NCBI RefSeq assembly: GCF_007004735.1
Contig: NZ_SSNL01000003.1
Location: forward strand, 558,001 to 622,000
Source: Salinigranum halophilum
GTDB taxonomy: Archaea > Halobacteriota > Halobacteria > Halobacteriales > Haloferacaceae
Reading direction: 5' to 3'
DNA length: 64,000 bases
Positions within the stretch are counted from its first letter, which is position 1. Each line of letters starts with the position of its first letter. The translations under genes were made by a program, and so were the position numbers. Of the stretch, positions 26,995 to 37,563 are shown piece by piece. Under the pieces are notes generated by a model. That model had not been told where the DNA came from. It was given only the letters and a program-made list of their open reading frames with translations, and did not search any database.

Positions 26995-28236
26995 TCAGCT
27001 GAGTCCCCAGCGCTCCTCGTCGTAGCGGCGGACCGCGTCGGAGTCGAGGTATTCCTCCAGTTTCCGGCGGAGCGCCGCCTTCTCGCCCTGGCTGACCCGT
27101 GCGAGTTCGTCCGCTTTCTGGACGGCCGGCGGCGGCCCCCGCCCGACGGCGACGTCGTGGAGCACCTGCTGGGTGAGCCGCTCTCGCGTCTCCTCGTCGC
27201 GGACGAACGCCGCCGGCGATTCGACCCGATACAGTACGTCGGTCCGAGGGTCGTAGACCGGAAGGAAGGCCACCTCGTAGTCCTCGGGCGAGAACCTCCG
27301 GTCGATGCCGAGTGCGTCCCCACGCTTCGACATCGTCTTATCGGTTCCACTCCGGGAGACGAACCAGTTCGTGAAGGTGAGACCGTCCGTCCGGCGCTCG
27401 CCGGCCTCGTCGTCCCACCGCTCGAGGAGCCGGGTGAAGAGCGCCGCGTCGTCGGTCCAGGGGGCCTCGACGCCCTTCTTCCGGAGGGTGCGGACGATGC
27501 CCCGAGCGGCGGGGTTCTTGACGAACCCGACGAGCGGGACGTCCCGCTCGACGAACGTCTCGACGAGGCGGACGTAGTTCTCGACGACGTCGCGGGGCGC
27601 GGCCTCGCTCACGAGGTCCCGAAGCTCCCGCTCGCCGTCCTGCCAGGTGAGGACCTCCATCGGGTACAGCGGGCCGTCGAGGACGAGCAGGTCGTCGACG
27701 GTGTCGGCCTGCAACAGCGCGTGCTCGCTCTCGGCGAGGTACAGCGCGAGCGCGTGGACGACCCCCTCGGCGTAGCGGTCGACGCGGGGGGCGTGCAGCA
27801 CCTTCCGCCGCGAGTAGCCCTCGTCGTCGACGATCCAGTCCGTCTCGCAGTCGACTGTCGGGTCGTTCGCGTGGACGGTCACGACGAGCGTCCGGGCGCG
27901 GTGGAGGTCGAGGTCCGAGGGGACCCCGGCCATCGCCGCCTGCGCCACGTCGAGGACGAGGCCGTTCTTGAACGTGGTGGGGTTGATGGTCCCCGAGTCG
28001 AGGCCGTGTGTCGTCTCGAACGGTGGTTCGGCGAGGGCGACGTCCTCGATGGGTGCCGACCGGAGGCGTTTCTCGCCGACGGGCTCGACCACGACGCGCG
28101 AGCCGTCGCGGAGCGGGTCGAGGAAGTTCTCCCAGACCTCGGTTGCGAGGTCGCCGTGGTCGGCGTCGTCGACGGCCCGGGCGATGGCGCTCGCCAGCCG
28201 AGCGATGCCGTCGACGTGGACGCGGTCGAGAGTCAT
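26995..28236 (-). CDS. nurA: NurA 5'-3' nuclease
   Basis: The 413-residue protein matches NurA: the first catalytic Asp in GLDSGTINP (about 79), a second acidic site in VLDGPLYPMEV (about 186), GFVKNPAARGIVRTLRKKG, and the C-terminal segment with PPAVQKADELARVSQGEK. NurA is a 5'-3' exo/endonuclease that needs HerA to process DNA double-strand breaks for homologous recombination. ATG 28236 is 27 nt after a minus-strand GTTTTC box (28261-28266). A 12-bp palindrome, ACTCAGCTGAGT (26993-27004), overlaps its stop codon at the convergent junction. Confidence 0.88.
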   Translation of the reverse strand: MTLDRVHVDGIARLASAIARAVDDADHGDLATEVWENFLDPLRDGSRVVVEPVGEKRLRSAPIEDVALAEPPFETTHGLDSGTINPTTFKNGLVLDVAQAAMAGVPSDLDLHRARTLVVTVHANDPTVDCETDWIVDDEGYSRRKVLHAPRVDRYAEGVVHALALYLAESEHALLQADTVDDLLVLDGPLYPMEVLTWQDGERELRDLVSEAAPRDVVENYVRLVETFVERDVPLVGFVKNPAARGIVRTLRKKGVEAPWTDDAALFTRLLERWDDEAGERRTDGLTFTNWFVSRSGTDKTMSKRGDALGIDRRFSPEDYEVAFLPVYDPRTDVLYRVESPAAFVRDEETRERLTQQVLHDVAVGRGPPPAVQKADELARVSQGEKAALRRKLEEYLDSDAVRRYDEERWGLS

Positions 28237-28347
28237 ACTCGGTCTCGCGCTCCCGACTACGAAAACCCTGTCCTCGCCCCGGTCCGTTCTCGTGTCTCGC
28301 CGTCGCGCCGACATCCTCATCCCCTTGCCCGTCGAAGGCTCTCTCGA

Positions 28348-29013
28348 ATGCCACCCACGGCTGTCGCGTTCGACCTCGACTACACGCTGGCGGTTCCCAC
28401 CAGGGACCGTCAGACCATCCTCTCCGAGGCCGCGCGGGTCGCCGGTGCGCCGCCGCTCTCTCGGGAGGCGTATCTCGCCGCCCACGCGAAGTGTCTCACC
28501 GAGGAGACGCGCGAACCCATCTTCGCGACGCTCCTCGCGGAACACGACCACGACACGGAAGCCTCTCCGGCCGCCGTCGCCGAGGCGTACCGCGACCTCA
28601 TCGCGGAGGCACTCGTCCCCGTCGCGGGGGTCGAAGGGATGCTCGACACGCTCCGACGCGAGTACCGCGTCGGGTTGCTCACGAACGGCCCCGTCGTCGC
28701 CCAGCACGACAAACTCCGAAAGCTCGACTGGGTCGGCGCGTTCGACGTCGAACTCGTCACCGGGTCGCTCGCGGCGGGCAAGCCCGACTCCCGGGCGTTC
28801 GAGGCTCTGCTCTCGGAACTCGGCACGCCGCCCGAGGAACTCGTCTACGTCGGCGACGACGTCGACGCGGACATCGAAGGTGCCGCCGCCGCCGGCATCA
28901 CTCCGGTCCAGGTCACCTTCGACGGGAGTGCCGACCCCCACCCCGACGCCGTCGCGACCCTCGGACGGGACGCGCTCGCGACCGACCTCCCGGCGCTGTT
29001 GACCCGACTCTGA
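28348..29013 (+). CDS. HAD-superfamily hydrolase
   Basis: The 221-residue protein shows all four HAD motifs: FDLDYTLAV (nucleophile and acid Asp) near residue 8, LLTNGP near 110, Lys in the AAGKPD segment (about 145-150), and VYVGDDVDADIEGA (about 165-180). A helical cap (about 18-90) marks it as a subclass I phosphatase of the phosphoglycolate-phosphatase/DUF4743-like type. It removes phosphate from a small metabolite in the cytoplasm; the substrate cannot be read from sequence. It is divergent from nurA. Confidence 0.9.
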   Translation: MPPTAVAFDLDYTLAVPTRDRQTILSEAARVAGAPPLSREAYLAAHAKCLTEETREPIFATLLAEHDHDTEASPAAVAEAYRDLIAEALVPVAGVEGMLDTLRREYRVGLLTNGPVVAQHDKLRKLDWVGAFDVELVTGSLAAGKPDSRAFEALLSELGTPPEELVYVGDDVDADIEGAAAAGITPVQVTFDGSADPHPDAVATLGRDALATDLPALLTRL

Positions 29014-29036
29014 CCCACCGGCCGACGGGCCCCGGC

Positions 29037-29453
29037 TCAGGCGCTCGCCGCCCCGTCGACCGCCGCAACGACCGCCTCGAAGACAGTGACGACCCGTTTC
29101 ACCTCGGCCCCGTCCTCGACGAACACCAGCGTTCGCGGGGGGCGAGACGCCTTCGGCCGGACGCGAAGCCCCTCGTCGCTCGCGACCTCGGCGGCCGTCT
29201 CCTGCTCGACGAGGAACTCCACGCGGGCGCGGTCGGGCTGGACGAAGACGACGGCCAGGTCGAACGCCCCGCTCCTGTCGGTACTGTCGTCCCGTCTGGT
29301 CACTCGATACGCGTGCGCCCCGTCGGGCGTCGGTGTCACCTCCCTGTCGGCGTCGGTGATGGCGACCCGTGCGAGCGCGTCGCCGAGGCCGTCGAGTTCC
29401 GAGGCGAGGAACTCGGCGATGCGCTTCCCGTCTCCGAGGCGGTCGTCGACCAT
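29037..29453 (-). CDS. Unknown haloarchaeal protein in DUF2240 operon
   Basis: The 138-residue acidic protein mixes a helical N-terminus (about 1-35) with a beta-rich core (HAYRVTRRDDS, FDLAVVFVQPDRARVEFLV, RTLVFVEDGAEVKRVVTVF). No family is recognised. Its ATG immediately follows the TAG of the DUF2240 gene with no spacer (stop 29454-29456, start 29451-29453), so the two are surely cotranscribed and translationally coupled. Confidence 0.7.
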   Translation of the reverse strand: MVDDRLGDGKRIAEFLASELDGLGDALARVAITDADREVTPTPDGAHAYRVTRRDDSTDRSGAFDLAVVFVQPDRARVEFLVEQETAAEVASDEGLRVRPKASRPPRTLVFVEDGAEVKRVVTVFEAVVAAVDGAASA

Positions 29454-29903
29454 CTACCCCTCCACGAGCGAGCGCCGCACTTCGTCTGCGAGCCCGCCCA
29501 CGTCGACGTCGCGGCGGCGGGCGTAGAGGACGGCGGCGGCCTCGATGGTCACGCCGAGGTCGCGCTGGAGACGGTTGACCGCGGCGACGGCCTCCTGTTT
29601 TTCCACCCCGTCTGCGACGATCTCGTTCAACAGGCGCTCGAACGTCGACTGCGACTGGAGGATGGACTCGTCGGGCGTGAACCCGTCCGGAATCTCGACG
29701 TCTCCCGGCGCGAACGCCGCGACCAGGTCGCCCTCGTCGCGCTCGACGAGGCCCCGGCCGGCGGCGATGTCGATGAGGCGCTTCGCCTGGTCGGGTGAGA
29801 ACCACTCGCGGTCGAGCGACAGCGCGACGACGAACTCCCCCTCGCCGAGTCGGTCGGTCCCGTGCTGGCGGAACGGGACGGCGACGGTGACCTCCATGCT
29901 CAT
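29454..29903 (-). CDS. DUF2240 family protein
   Basis: The 149-residue protein matches the archaeal DUF2240 pattern: VAVPFRQHG, then LGEGEFVVALSLDREWFSPDQAKRL, and STFERLLNEIVADGVEKQEAV. The fold includes a winged-helix-like segment (DQAKRLIDIAAGRGLVERDEGDLVAAF) that could bind nucleic acid. Function is not established. A second ATG occurs at 29897. GGTTAAT at about 29926-29932 lies 27 nt upstream, so the operon is probably leaderless. Confidence 0.85.
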   Translation of the reverse strand: MSMEVTVAVPFRQHGTDRLGEGEFVVALSLDREWFSPDQAKRLIDIAAGRGLVERDEGDLVAAFAPGDVEIPDGFTPDESILQSQSTFERLLNEIVADGVEKQEAVAAVNRLQRDLGVTIEAAAVLYARRRDVDVGGLADEVRRSLVEG

Positions 29904-30215
29904 ACTCCGTGGGGGACGGGCGAGCGGATTAACCGTTGTGTGTCTCTCCGCCGAGTGGGGGAGAGACTGCGGTGGGACGATTCGATGTGTGGACGTGGTG
30001 TGGGTGTGGCGGTCCCGGCGACGGCACGGGACACGGGTGCGGTGGCCCGTCGTTCCCTCCTGTGTCCTCCAGCCTGAACGGTCGTGTACCGACCCGGACC
30101 CACCGACTCGTCCACGCGGCCACACCGACCCTGTCTGGCTGTCCCGTGTTCGCACAGCTCACCGTAGAGCGCGCGAGTCGTGCGATTCAAGTAGTCGCTG
30201 GCTCTCTATCCCCGT
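29904..30215. other. 312-bp intergenic region before rps8e
   Basis: The stretch carries the leftward DUF2240 promoter (TTAA at 29926-29932) and, at its right end, the weak rps8e TATA-like TTCAAG (about 30186-30191). The middle is rich in alternating G and T (29985-30045) on the plus strand. Open frames across it have no family-like content and are not called genes. Nothing else is recognised. Confidence 0.5.
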
Positions 30216-30596
30216 ATGAAGCACCAGGGACGCTCGATGACGAAGCGGACGGGTGGTCGAATCAAGCCCGCTCGGAACAAGAAACGCTACGAGCAGGGTC
30301 GCGAAGCCAGCGAGACTACTGTCGGCGAGCCGCGGTTCCAGACCATCGACTCGCGCGGGAACGCGACCAAGACGCGCGCGCTCTCGACGAACGTCGCACA
30401 GATCTCCGACGGCGCGGAGACGGTCCACGGCGAAATCATCGGCGTCGAGGACAACCCCGCGAACGTCAACTACAAGCGACGGAACATCATCACGAAGGGC
30501 GCCATCATCACCGTCGAGGTCGACGGCGAGGAGAAGGAAGCGCGCGTCACCTCGCGTCCCGGGCAGGACGGTCAGGTCAACGCCGTCTTCGAGTAA
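30216..30596 (+). CDS. rps8e: 30S ribosomal protein S8e
   Basis: The 126-residue protein has the S8e hallmarks: GRSMTKRTGGRIKPARNKKRYEQGR at the N-terminus, split here for length, TKTRALSTNVAQISD in the middle, and NITKG-type RRNIITKGAIITVEVDG. It is an archaeal/eukaryotic small-subunit protein. It stands alone, as in other haloarchaea, with a TATA-like TTCAAG 28 nt upstream. It converges with the AbrB-PhoU gene across 172 bp that hold no gene. Confidence 0.97.
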   Translation: MKHQGRSMTKRTGGRIKPARNKKRYEQGREASETTVGEPRFQTIDSRGNATKTRALSTNVAQISDGAETVHGEIIGVEDNPANVNYKRRNIITKGAIITVEVDGEEKEARVTSRPGQDGQVNAVFE

Positions 30597-30768
30597 CACG
30601 ACTCGACACGCGCTCTCGACCGGACTCGGTTCGGCTCTTCCGGTTCTCTCGTTCTCACAGTCGTCGGTCAGTCGGCCGACCGCCGCTCGCGTCGTACCCA
30701 GCGCCGACGGCATCACTCCGGTCCTGTTCACCCCGACGGGAACCCCAACGCGCAGAACGGGTCGCGCC

Positions 30769-31770
30769 TCAGGGCGTCGGTGCCGCCTTCTGCAGCGCCG
30801 TCTCGGCGATGTTGCCGCCGTAGTCCGCCGAGCGGGAGACCGAGTCGACGATGAGGCCGAGCACCTGCGCGCGGGCGGGGTCGAGTTCACGGAGGTACTC
30901 GTCGATGGCGCGGGCGCGTTCGTCGATGGCCTGGACGGCCTCGCGTGCCTCGTTGGCGAGGCGGGTCGCCTCCGAACTGTCCTCTTCGAACAGGGCGTCC
31001 ATCCCGTCGTCGACGACGTTGGCGGCGTCCTCGCGGAGTTCTTCGAGCGCGTCGACGATCTCGTCGGGGACGGCCTTCTCGAGGTTCAAGGTGAGGTGGG
31101 CGATCTTCGTCGCGTGGTCGGCGATGCGTTCGAGTTGGCGGGCAGCCGACTGGTAGTCGAAGCACATCTCGCGGGGGAGGCCGAGTTCCTCGGCGGCCTT
31201 CGGGGTCCGGAGCGTGGCTCGGAAGATACGCGAGACGACCATCCAGAGGCGGTCGACGTCCTCGTCGCGCTGGATGACGTCGCGCGCCATGTCCTCGTCG
31301 AGGTCACCGAGCGCGAGGAGCGCGTCGTCGAGCATCGACAGTGCGATGAGTCGCATCCGGGTGACGGCGTTGTGAATCGACAGCTCCGAGGAGTCCAGGA
31401 GGTCGCGGATGACCACCCGGTCTCGGGTCTCTTCTAACACCTCGAGACCGACGAGACTCTGGGTGGCCTTTCGGATGGTGCGGCGCTGGTCGGTCGTGAT
31501 GCGGGCGCTCTCGAGGGCGATGATGTCGAACCCCGAGACGTACATGGTCATCACGGCGCGCGTGAGTTCGTCGCCCTCCAGGGTCGTGACGTCCAGCGTC
31601 CCCTCGGTCCGCTCTTCTTCCGACCGTGGGGTGAGGAACAACGAGTCTCCCTCCGGATAGAACTCGACCTCGCTCCCCGCCGACACGCCGTTCTCTGTCG
31701 CCCAGTCCTTCGGAATCGAGACGGTGTACGTCGAGCCACCGGTGACCTGCACCTTGCGCGTTTCCACCAT
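30769..31770 (-). CDS. AbrB-PhoU fusion phosphate regulator 1
   Basis: The 333-residue protein joins an N-terminal SpoVT/AbrB DNA-binding domain (about 1-50: ETRKVQVTGGSTYTVSIPKDW) to a PhoU-like helical bundle (about 100-330) with QLERIADHATKIAHL and DYGGNIAETA. PhoU proteins restrain Pst transport and relay phosphate status; the AbrB part could let this one bind DNA directly. It is divergent from pstS1. CTATAAATTT at 31795-31804 gives a TATA box 28 nt before the ATG. A near-palindrome ACCGATTGATTGGT (31771-31784) covers the predicted transcription start and may be its own operator. Confidence 0.88.
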   Translation of the reverse strand: MVETRKVQVTGGSTYTVSIPKDWATENGVSAGSEVEFYPEGDSLFLTPRSEEERTEGTLDVTTLEGDELTRAVMTMYVSGFDIIALESARITTDQRRTIRKATQSLVGLEVLEETRDRVVIRDLLDSSELSIHNAVTRMRLIALSMLDDALLALGDLDEDMARDVIQRDEDVDRLWMVVSRIFRATLRTPKAAEELGLPREMCFDYQSAARQLERIADHATKIAHLTLNLEKAVPDEIVDALEELREDAANVVDDGMDALFEEDSSEATRLANEAREAVQAIDERARAIDEYLRELDPARAQVLGLIVDSVSRSADYGGNIAETALQKAAPTP

Positions 31771-32062
31771 ACCGATTGATTGGTAGGCATCCCACTATAA
31801 ATTTGGCTATCGATATATATCTCTCAGCTGCCACCGGTCCGAATCCGCTGCTGCGGCGCAGAGCCGTCCAATCGTGCCGGCTTTCTCCCGACCGACTCTC
31901 CGCGTCCGCTGTCGCGGAAAGTCGCTCTGCCACCGCTCTCAAGCCTCCGCGAGCCGTTCTGTCCGCCGGCGTGTCTATTGAGATTCTGACCGGGTTTTTC
32001 ACAAACATAGTACTATATATTTATATTAGTAGAGTATTTACTTGTCTCTCCGCCACTCTGTG
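31771..32062. promoter_or_regulatory. Divergent promoter region of regulator 1 and pstS1
   Basis: The region includes the regulator TATA (31795-31804), the AT-rich ATCGATATATAT (31809-31820), TTTTTCAC (31995-32002) and the very strong AT tract ACTATATATTTATATTA (32012-32028) that serves pstS1. ATCGATATAT recurs upstream of pstS2 and TTTTTCAC recurs before pstC1, so these are candidate phosphate-control sites. A GC-rich, gene-free stretch (31825-31980) separates the two promoters. Confidence 0.5.
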
Positions 32063-32065
32063 ATG

Positions 32066-33097
32066 ATGACACGGAAGGGTGATTTCCTCTCGCGACGCGA
32101 CTTCGTGATCGGCGCCGGCGCGGCCGGCGTGGCCAGCCTCGCAGGCTGTACCCGCCAGAACACCGAGGGTGGCTCCGACGGCTCCGGCGGGTCCAGTGGC
32201 TCCGACGGGTCGTCCGATGGCGCGCTCTCTGGCCCCATCGACATCGCGGGCTCGTCGACCGTGTTCCCGCTGGCGACCGCGTTCAGCGAGATCTTCAAAG
32301 AGGAACACCCCGACGTCGAGTTCAGCCTCCAGTCGACCGGCTCCGGCGGTGGGTTCCAGAACTTCTTCTGCGTCGGCGAGACGGATTTCAACAACGCCTC
32401 CCGCCCCATCTCGCCCGAGGAGGAGACCCTCTGCTCCGACAACAGCGTCGAACCCGTTGAGCTCCAGGTCGCCACCGACGCACTGACCGTCATCGTCAAC
32501 AACGACAACGACTGGGCGGAGTCACTCACCGTCGAGCAGCTCCGGCAGATCTGGTCCGCAGAGGACCCGCCGAGCACGTGGTCGGACATCGACTCCGACT
32601 GGCCCGACGAAGAGCTCGAACTGTTCGGCCCGACCGACGCCTCGGGGACCTACGACTACTTCATCGAGGCCGTCATCGGTGAGGAGGGACCGGGTCACCG
32701 CCAGGACTACTCGCCGACGGAACAGGACCGCACCATCATCCGCGGTGTCGAGGGCTCGCAGTACGCCATGGGCTACATGGGCTTCGCGTACTACAGCCAG
32801 AGTTCGGACGCGGTGACGGCCATCGCCATCGACAGCGGCGACGGCCCCGTCGAACCGTCACTCGAGACGGCGAAATCCGGCGAGTACACGCCGCTCTCGC
32901 GCCCGCTGTTCACCTACCCCGCGACGTCCTCGCTCACCGAGCCGCAGGTCGCCGAGTTCGCCCGCTTCTGGATGGAGAACACGACCAACGAGGAGGTCGT
33001 CGCCGACGAGGTCGGGTACGTCCCGCTCGACAGCGACCAGCAGCAGGCGCAACTCGACACGCTCGAAGCCGCCATCGAGGACGCACAGTCGAACTGA
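32066..33097 (+). CDS. pstS1: Phosphate ABC transporter substrate-binding protein, system 1
   Basis: The 343-residue protein has a Tat signal with lipobox (SRRDFVIG, Cys28 in SLAGC), so it folds in the cytoplasm and is lipid-anchored outside. A Gly/Ser linker leads to the PstS fold with the phosphate-binding segment IAGSSTVFPLATAFSE, GSGGGFQNFFCVGETDFNNASRPI-type loop and GPTDASGTYDY. It captures phosphate for PstC1A1B1. ATG 32063 is equally possible. The gene heads a four-gene operon and is preceded by the strongest AT tract in the region. Confidence 0.93.
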   Translation: MTRKGDFLSRRDFVIGAGAAGVASLAGCTRQNTEGGSDGSGGSSGSDGSSDGALSGPIDIAGSSTVFPLATAFSEIFKEEHPDVEFSLQSTGSGGGFQNFFCVGETDFNNASRPISPEEETLCSDNSVEPVELQVATDALTVIVNNDNDWAESLTVEQLRQIWSAEDPPSTWSDIDSDWPDEELELFGPTDASGTYDYFIEAVIGEEGPGHRQDYSPTEQDRTIIRGVEGSQYAMGYMGFAYYSQSSDAVTAIAIDSGDGPVEPSLETAKSGEYTPLSRPLFTYPATSSLTEPQVAEFARFWMENTTNEEVVADEVGYVPLDSDQQQAQLDTLEAAIEDAQSN

Positions 33098-33132
33098 GGA
33101 CCGATTCGGAGACTGACGTTCGAATAACGAGA

Positions 33133-33162
33133 TTTTTCACCAGTGAATATAGGATATATAGG
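33133..33162 (+). promoter_or_regulatory. Possible internal promoter before pstC1
   Basis: TTTTTCAC (33133-33140) lies 26 nt before the pstC1 ATG and is followed by AT-rich GAATATAGGATATATAGG. The octamer is identical to one upstream of pstS1. It suggests that permease genes can also be transcribed independently of pstS1. Confidence 0.4.
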
Positions 33163-33165
33163 TAA

Positions 33166-34125
33166 ATGAGCACGGACGACATCACGAACGACCTCACACG
33201 GAACACGGAGAACGCGCCGGAGGAGCTCCTGACGCGCGCGTTCTTCTTCCTGTGTGCGGCGCTGTCGATCGTCACGACGGTCAGCATCATCCTGCTGCTC
33301 GTGACCGAGGCGGCGAAGTTCTTCACCGTCACCGCGCCGCTCATGGGTATCGAGGGGCCGACAGCGTCCGTCGTCGACTTCCTCACCGGCACGACCTGGG
33401 AGATCAACAACAACGAGTTCGGCGTCCTCGCGCTCGTCTCCGCCACGCTGATGATCACCATCGGCTCGGCCATCGTCGCACTCCCGCTGGGTGTCGCGAC
33501 GGCGATCTACCTCAGCGAGTACGCCAACCCCCGCCACCGCGCCTTCCTGAAGCCGGCACTCGAGGTGCTGGCCGGTATCCCGACCGTCGTCTACGGGTTC
33601 TTCGCGCTCATCTACATCACGCCCGCCATCCAGACCGTCCTCCCGGGGACCGGCACGTTCAACCTCATCTCGGCCAGCCTCGTCGTCGGCATCATGATCA
33701 TCCCGATGGTCGCCTCCATCAGCGAGGACGCGATGTCGGCCGTCCCCGACGAACTCCGGCAGGCCGGGTACGGGATGGGTGCGACGAAGTTCGACGTCTC
33801 GACGGGTATCGTCGTGCCCGCCGCGCTGTCGGGCATCTTCTCGTCGTTCATCCTCGCGCTCTCGCGAGCCATCGGCGAGACGATGGCCGTCACCGTCGCC
33901 GCGGGGTCGCGCGCGCAGTTCCTCAACCCGCTCAACCCCGCCGCGTACCAGGAGGGGGCGCTCCCGATGACCGCCGCGATGGTCCAGTTGCTCCTGGGCG
34001 ACATCACCGGTGGGGGGCTCGCGTACCGCAGCCTGTTCGCCATCGGCCTCACGCTGTTCGTCATCACGCTCGTCATGAACATCATCAGCGACTTCGTCGC
34101 GCAACGCTACCGGGAGGAGTACTGA
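33166..34125 (+). CDS. pstC1: Phosphate ABC transporter permease PstC, system 1
   Basis: The 319-residue membrane protein has six core helices and the cytoplasmic coupling loop EDAMSAVPDELRQAGYGMGATKFD that contacts PstB. A periplasmic loop (about 60-75) precedes the core. It pairs with PstA1 to form the phosphate channel. The stop codon is separated by one base from the pstA1 start, so translation is coupled. Confidence 0.95.
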   Translation: MSTDDITNDLTRNTENAPEELLTRAFFFLCAALSIVTTVSIILLLVTEAAKFFTVTAPLMGIEGPTASVVDFLTGTTWEINNNEFGVLALVSATLMITIGSAIVALPLGVATAIYLSEYANPRHRAFLKPALEVLAGIPTVVYGFFALIYITPAIQTVLPGTGTFNLISASLVVGIMIIPMVASISEDAMSAVPDELRQAGYGMGATKFDVSTGIVVPAALSGIFSSFILALSRAIGETMAVTVAAGSRAQFLNPLNPAAYQEGALPMTAAMVQLLLGDITGGGLAYRSLFAIGLTLFVITLVMNIISDFVAQRYREEY

Positions 34126-34126
34126 G

Positions 34127-35779
<1,653 letters not shown>

Positions 35780-35788
35780 TCGACAACC

Positions 35789-36667
35789 ATGAGCGACAAA
35801 GAGACACAGACGATGGCCGAATCGACAGCCGGTGAATCGGCGGACCCGACCGAAGAGGACATGCTCGTCCAGACGGACGTGAGCGAGAGCGTCGAACAGG
35901 CTCGACGCCCCCCGGCGAAGACCGTCATCCGCGCCGAGGGCATCGACGTCTACTACAACGACGTGCAGGCGCTCGACGGCATCTCGATGGAGATCCCCGA
36001 GAACCGCGTCACCGCGATGATCGGGCCGTCGGGGTGTGGGAAGTCGACGTTCCTCCGGTGTGTCAACCGGATGAACGACCTCGTCGACGCCGCGAGAGTG
36101 GAAGGAAACCTCTACCTGCGCGGGAAGAACGTCTACGACGACGACGTCGACCCCGTCGCCCTTCGGCGACGCGTCGGGATGGTCTTCCAGAAGCCGAACC
36201 CCTTCCCGAAGAGCATCTACGACAACGTCGCGTACGGCCTCGAGATTCAGAACAAGGAGGGCGACTACGACGCCATCGTCGAGGAGTCGCTCAAGCGGGC
36301 GGCGCTGTGGGACGAAGTCAAGGACAAACTCGACGAGTCCGGCCTCGACCTCTCGGGCGGCCAGCAACAGCGGCTCTGTATCGCCCGCGCGATCGCGCCG
36401 GACCCCGAGGTCATCCTGATGGACGAACCTGCGTCCGCGCTGGACCCCATCGCCACCTCGAAGATCGAAGACCTCATCGCGGACCTCGCCGAGGAGTACA
36501 CGGTCGTCATCGTGACGCACAACATGCAGCAGGCCGCCCGCATCTCGGACAAGACCGCCGTCTTCCTCACCGGGGGCGAACTCGTCGAGTTCGACGACAC
36601 CCAGAAGATCTTCGAGAACCCCGAAAGCCAGCGCGTCGAGGACTACATCACCGGCAAGTTCGGGTAG
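35789..36667 (+). CDS. pstB1: Phosphate ABC transporter ATPase, system 1
   Basis: The 292-residue protein has an acidic N-terminal extension (about 1-45) and the PstB core: Walker [10 protein letters not shown] (about 80-88), [18 protein letters not shown], signature [14 protein letters not shown], Walker [14 protein letters not shown] and the [13 protein letters not shown] switch. It powers PstC1A1. In the second system the ATPase core is highly similar. phoU follows 109 bp downstream. Confidence 0.95.
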   Translation: MSDKETQTMAESTAGESADPTEEDMLVQTDVSESVEQARRPPAKTVIRAEGIDVYYNDVQALDGISMEIPENRVTAMIGPSGCGKSTFLRCVNRMNDLVDAARVEGNLYLRGKNVYDDDVDPVALRRRVGMVFQKPNPFPKSIYDNVAYGLEIQNKEGDYDAIVEESLKRAALWDEVKDKLDESGLDLSGGQQQRLCIARAIAPDPEVILMDEPASALDPIATSKIEDLIADLAEEYTVVIVTHNMQQAARISDKTAVFLTGGELVEFDDTQKIFENPESQRVEDYITGKFG

Positions 36668-36776
36668 GGACTCGCGCGCTCGCTGTCGCTTCGCCACCCC
36701 CGCCCGACGTCTCCGAGTCGCCGTCGTACTGACACCGAACCAAACAGTAATCCACCCTTCCAGAGAAGTATCGACC

Positions 36777-37451
36777 ATGCCTCGTGACGCGTACCAAGAC
36801 GCTCTCGAGACGCTCCGTGCGGACGTCGTGGCGTTCGGCGAACGGGTGTCGGACCAACTCGACGACGCCCTCCGGGCCATCGAGACCGACGACGACGCCC
36901 TCGCCACGGCTGTCATCGAGGGAGACGACGCCATCAACGAGCGCTACCTGGAACTCGAAGGCGACTGTATCGACCTCATCGCCCTCCAGCAACCGGTCGC
37001 GAGCGACCTCCGATTCGTCACCGCCTCGTTCAAGATCATCACCGAACTCGAACGGGTCGGCGACCTCGCGACCAACCTCTCGGCGTACGTCCACTCGGTC
37101 GACTCGCCACACTTTCCCGACGTGAGCCTCCTCGACGTCGGCCGACTCGCTCGCGAGATGGTCGACGAGGCGCTCGACGCCTACGACGGCGCGGACCCCG
37201 ACCGCGCGGCGGCCGTCGTCGAACGCGACGACGAACTCGACGGCCTCTGTGAACGGGTCGCCGAGACAGTCGTCCTCGAACTGGTCGAGACGACAGAGAC
37301 CTTCGCGGACGACGAACTGGCCGACCTGCTCTCGGAGGTGAACCTCCTCTTGCTCACGCTTCGGGACATCGAACGCGTCGGCGACCACGCCGTCAACATC
37401 GCCGCCCGGTCGTTCTACATGGTGACGAACCGGACGACGCTGCTGTACTGA
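36777..37451 (+). CDS. phoU: PhoU phosphate signalling protein, copy 1
   Basis: The 224-residue protein is a duplicated three-helix PhoU bundle with CIDLIALQQPVASDLRFV and FKIITELERVGDLATNL in the first half and RDIERVGDHAVNIAARSFYMV in the second. The paired E/D-R-x-GD motifs bind metal in known PhoU proteins. It probably inhibits Pst when phosphate is plentiful. It follows pstB1 and may be read from the pst1 promoter or from a weak TATA at about 36739-36752. It is very similar to the next gene and is likely a tandem duplicate. Confidence 0.93.
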   Translation: MPRDAYQDALETLRADVVAFGERVSDQLDDALRAIETDDDALATAVIEGDDAINERYLELEGDCIDLIALQQPVASDLRFVTASFKIITELERVGDLATNLSAYVHSVDSPHFPDVSLLDVGRLAREMVDEALDAYDGADPDRAAAVVERDDELDGLCERVAETVVLELVETTETFADDELADLLSEVNLLLLTLRDIERVGDHAVNIAARSFYMVTNRTTLLY

Positions 37452-37489
37452 CCGGCTCGTGCGGTCGGCCTCGGTATTTCGCTCTCGGA

Positions 37490-37541
37490 CGATATACATA
37501 GGACTAAATAGCAATATTGTCCCGTGGGAAAGTGATTTATA
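37490..37541 (+). promoter_or_regulatory. Promoter of second phoU copy
   Basis: GATTTATAACC at about 37532-37541 is the TATA box, 26 nt before the ATG at 37564. CGATATACAT (37490-37499) resembles the ATCGATATAT found near both pstS genes. A separate promoter implies independent control of this copy. Confidence 0.5.
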
Positions 37542-37563
37542 ACCGGACCCACTCGACTCGGGT

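Noticed and set aside
28237-29805. Upstream extension of the nurA frame to 29805
   Set aside because: The added region is antisense to the HAD gene and has no NurA similarity; a TATA box supports the ATG at 28236.
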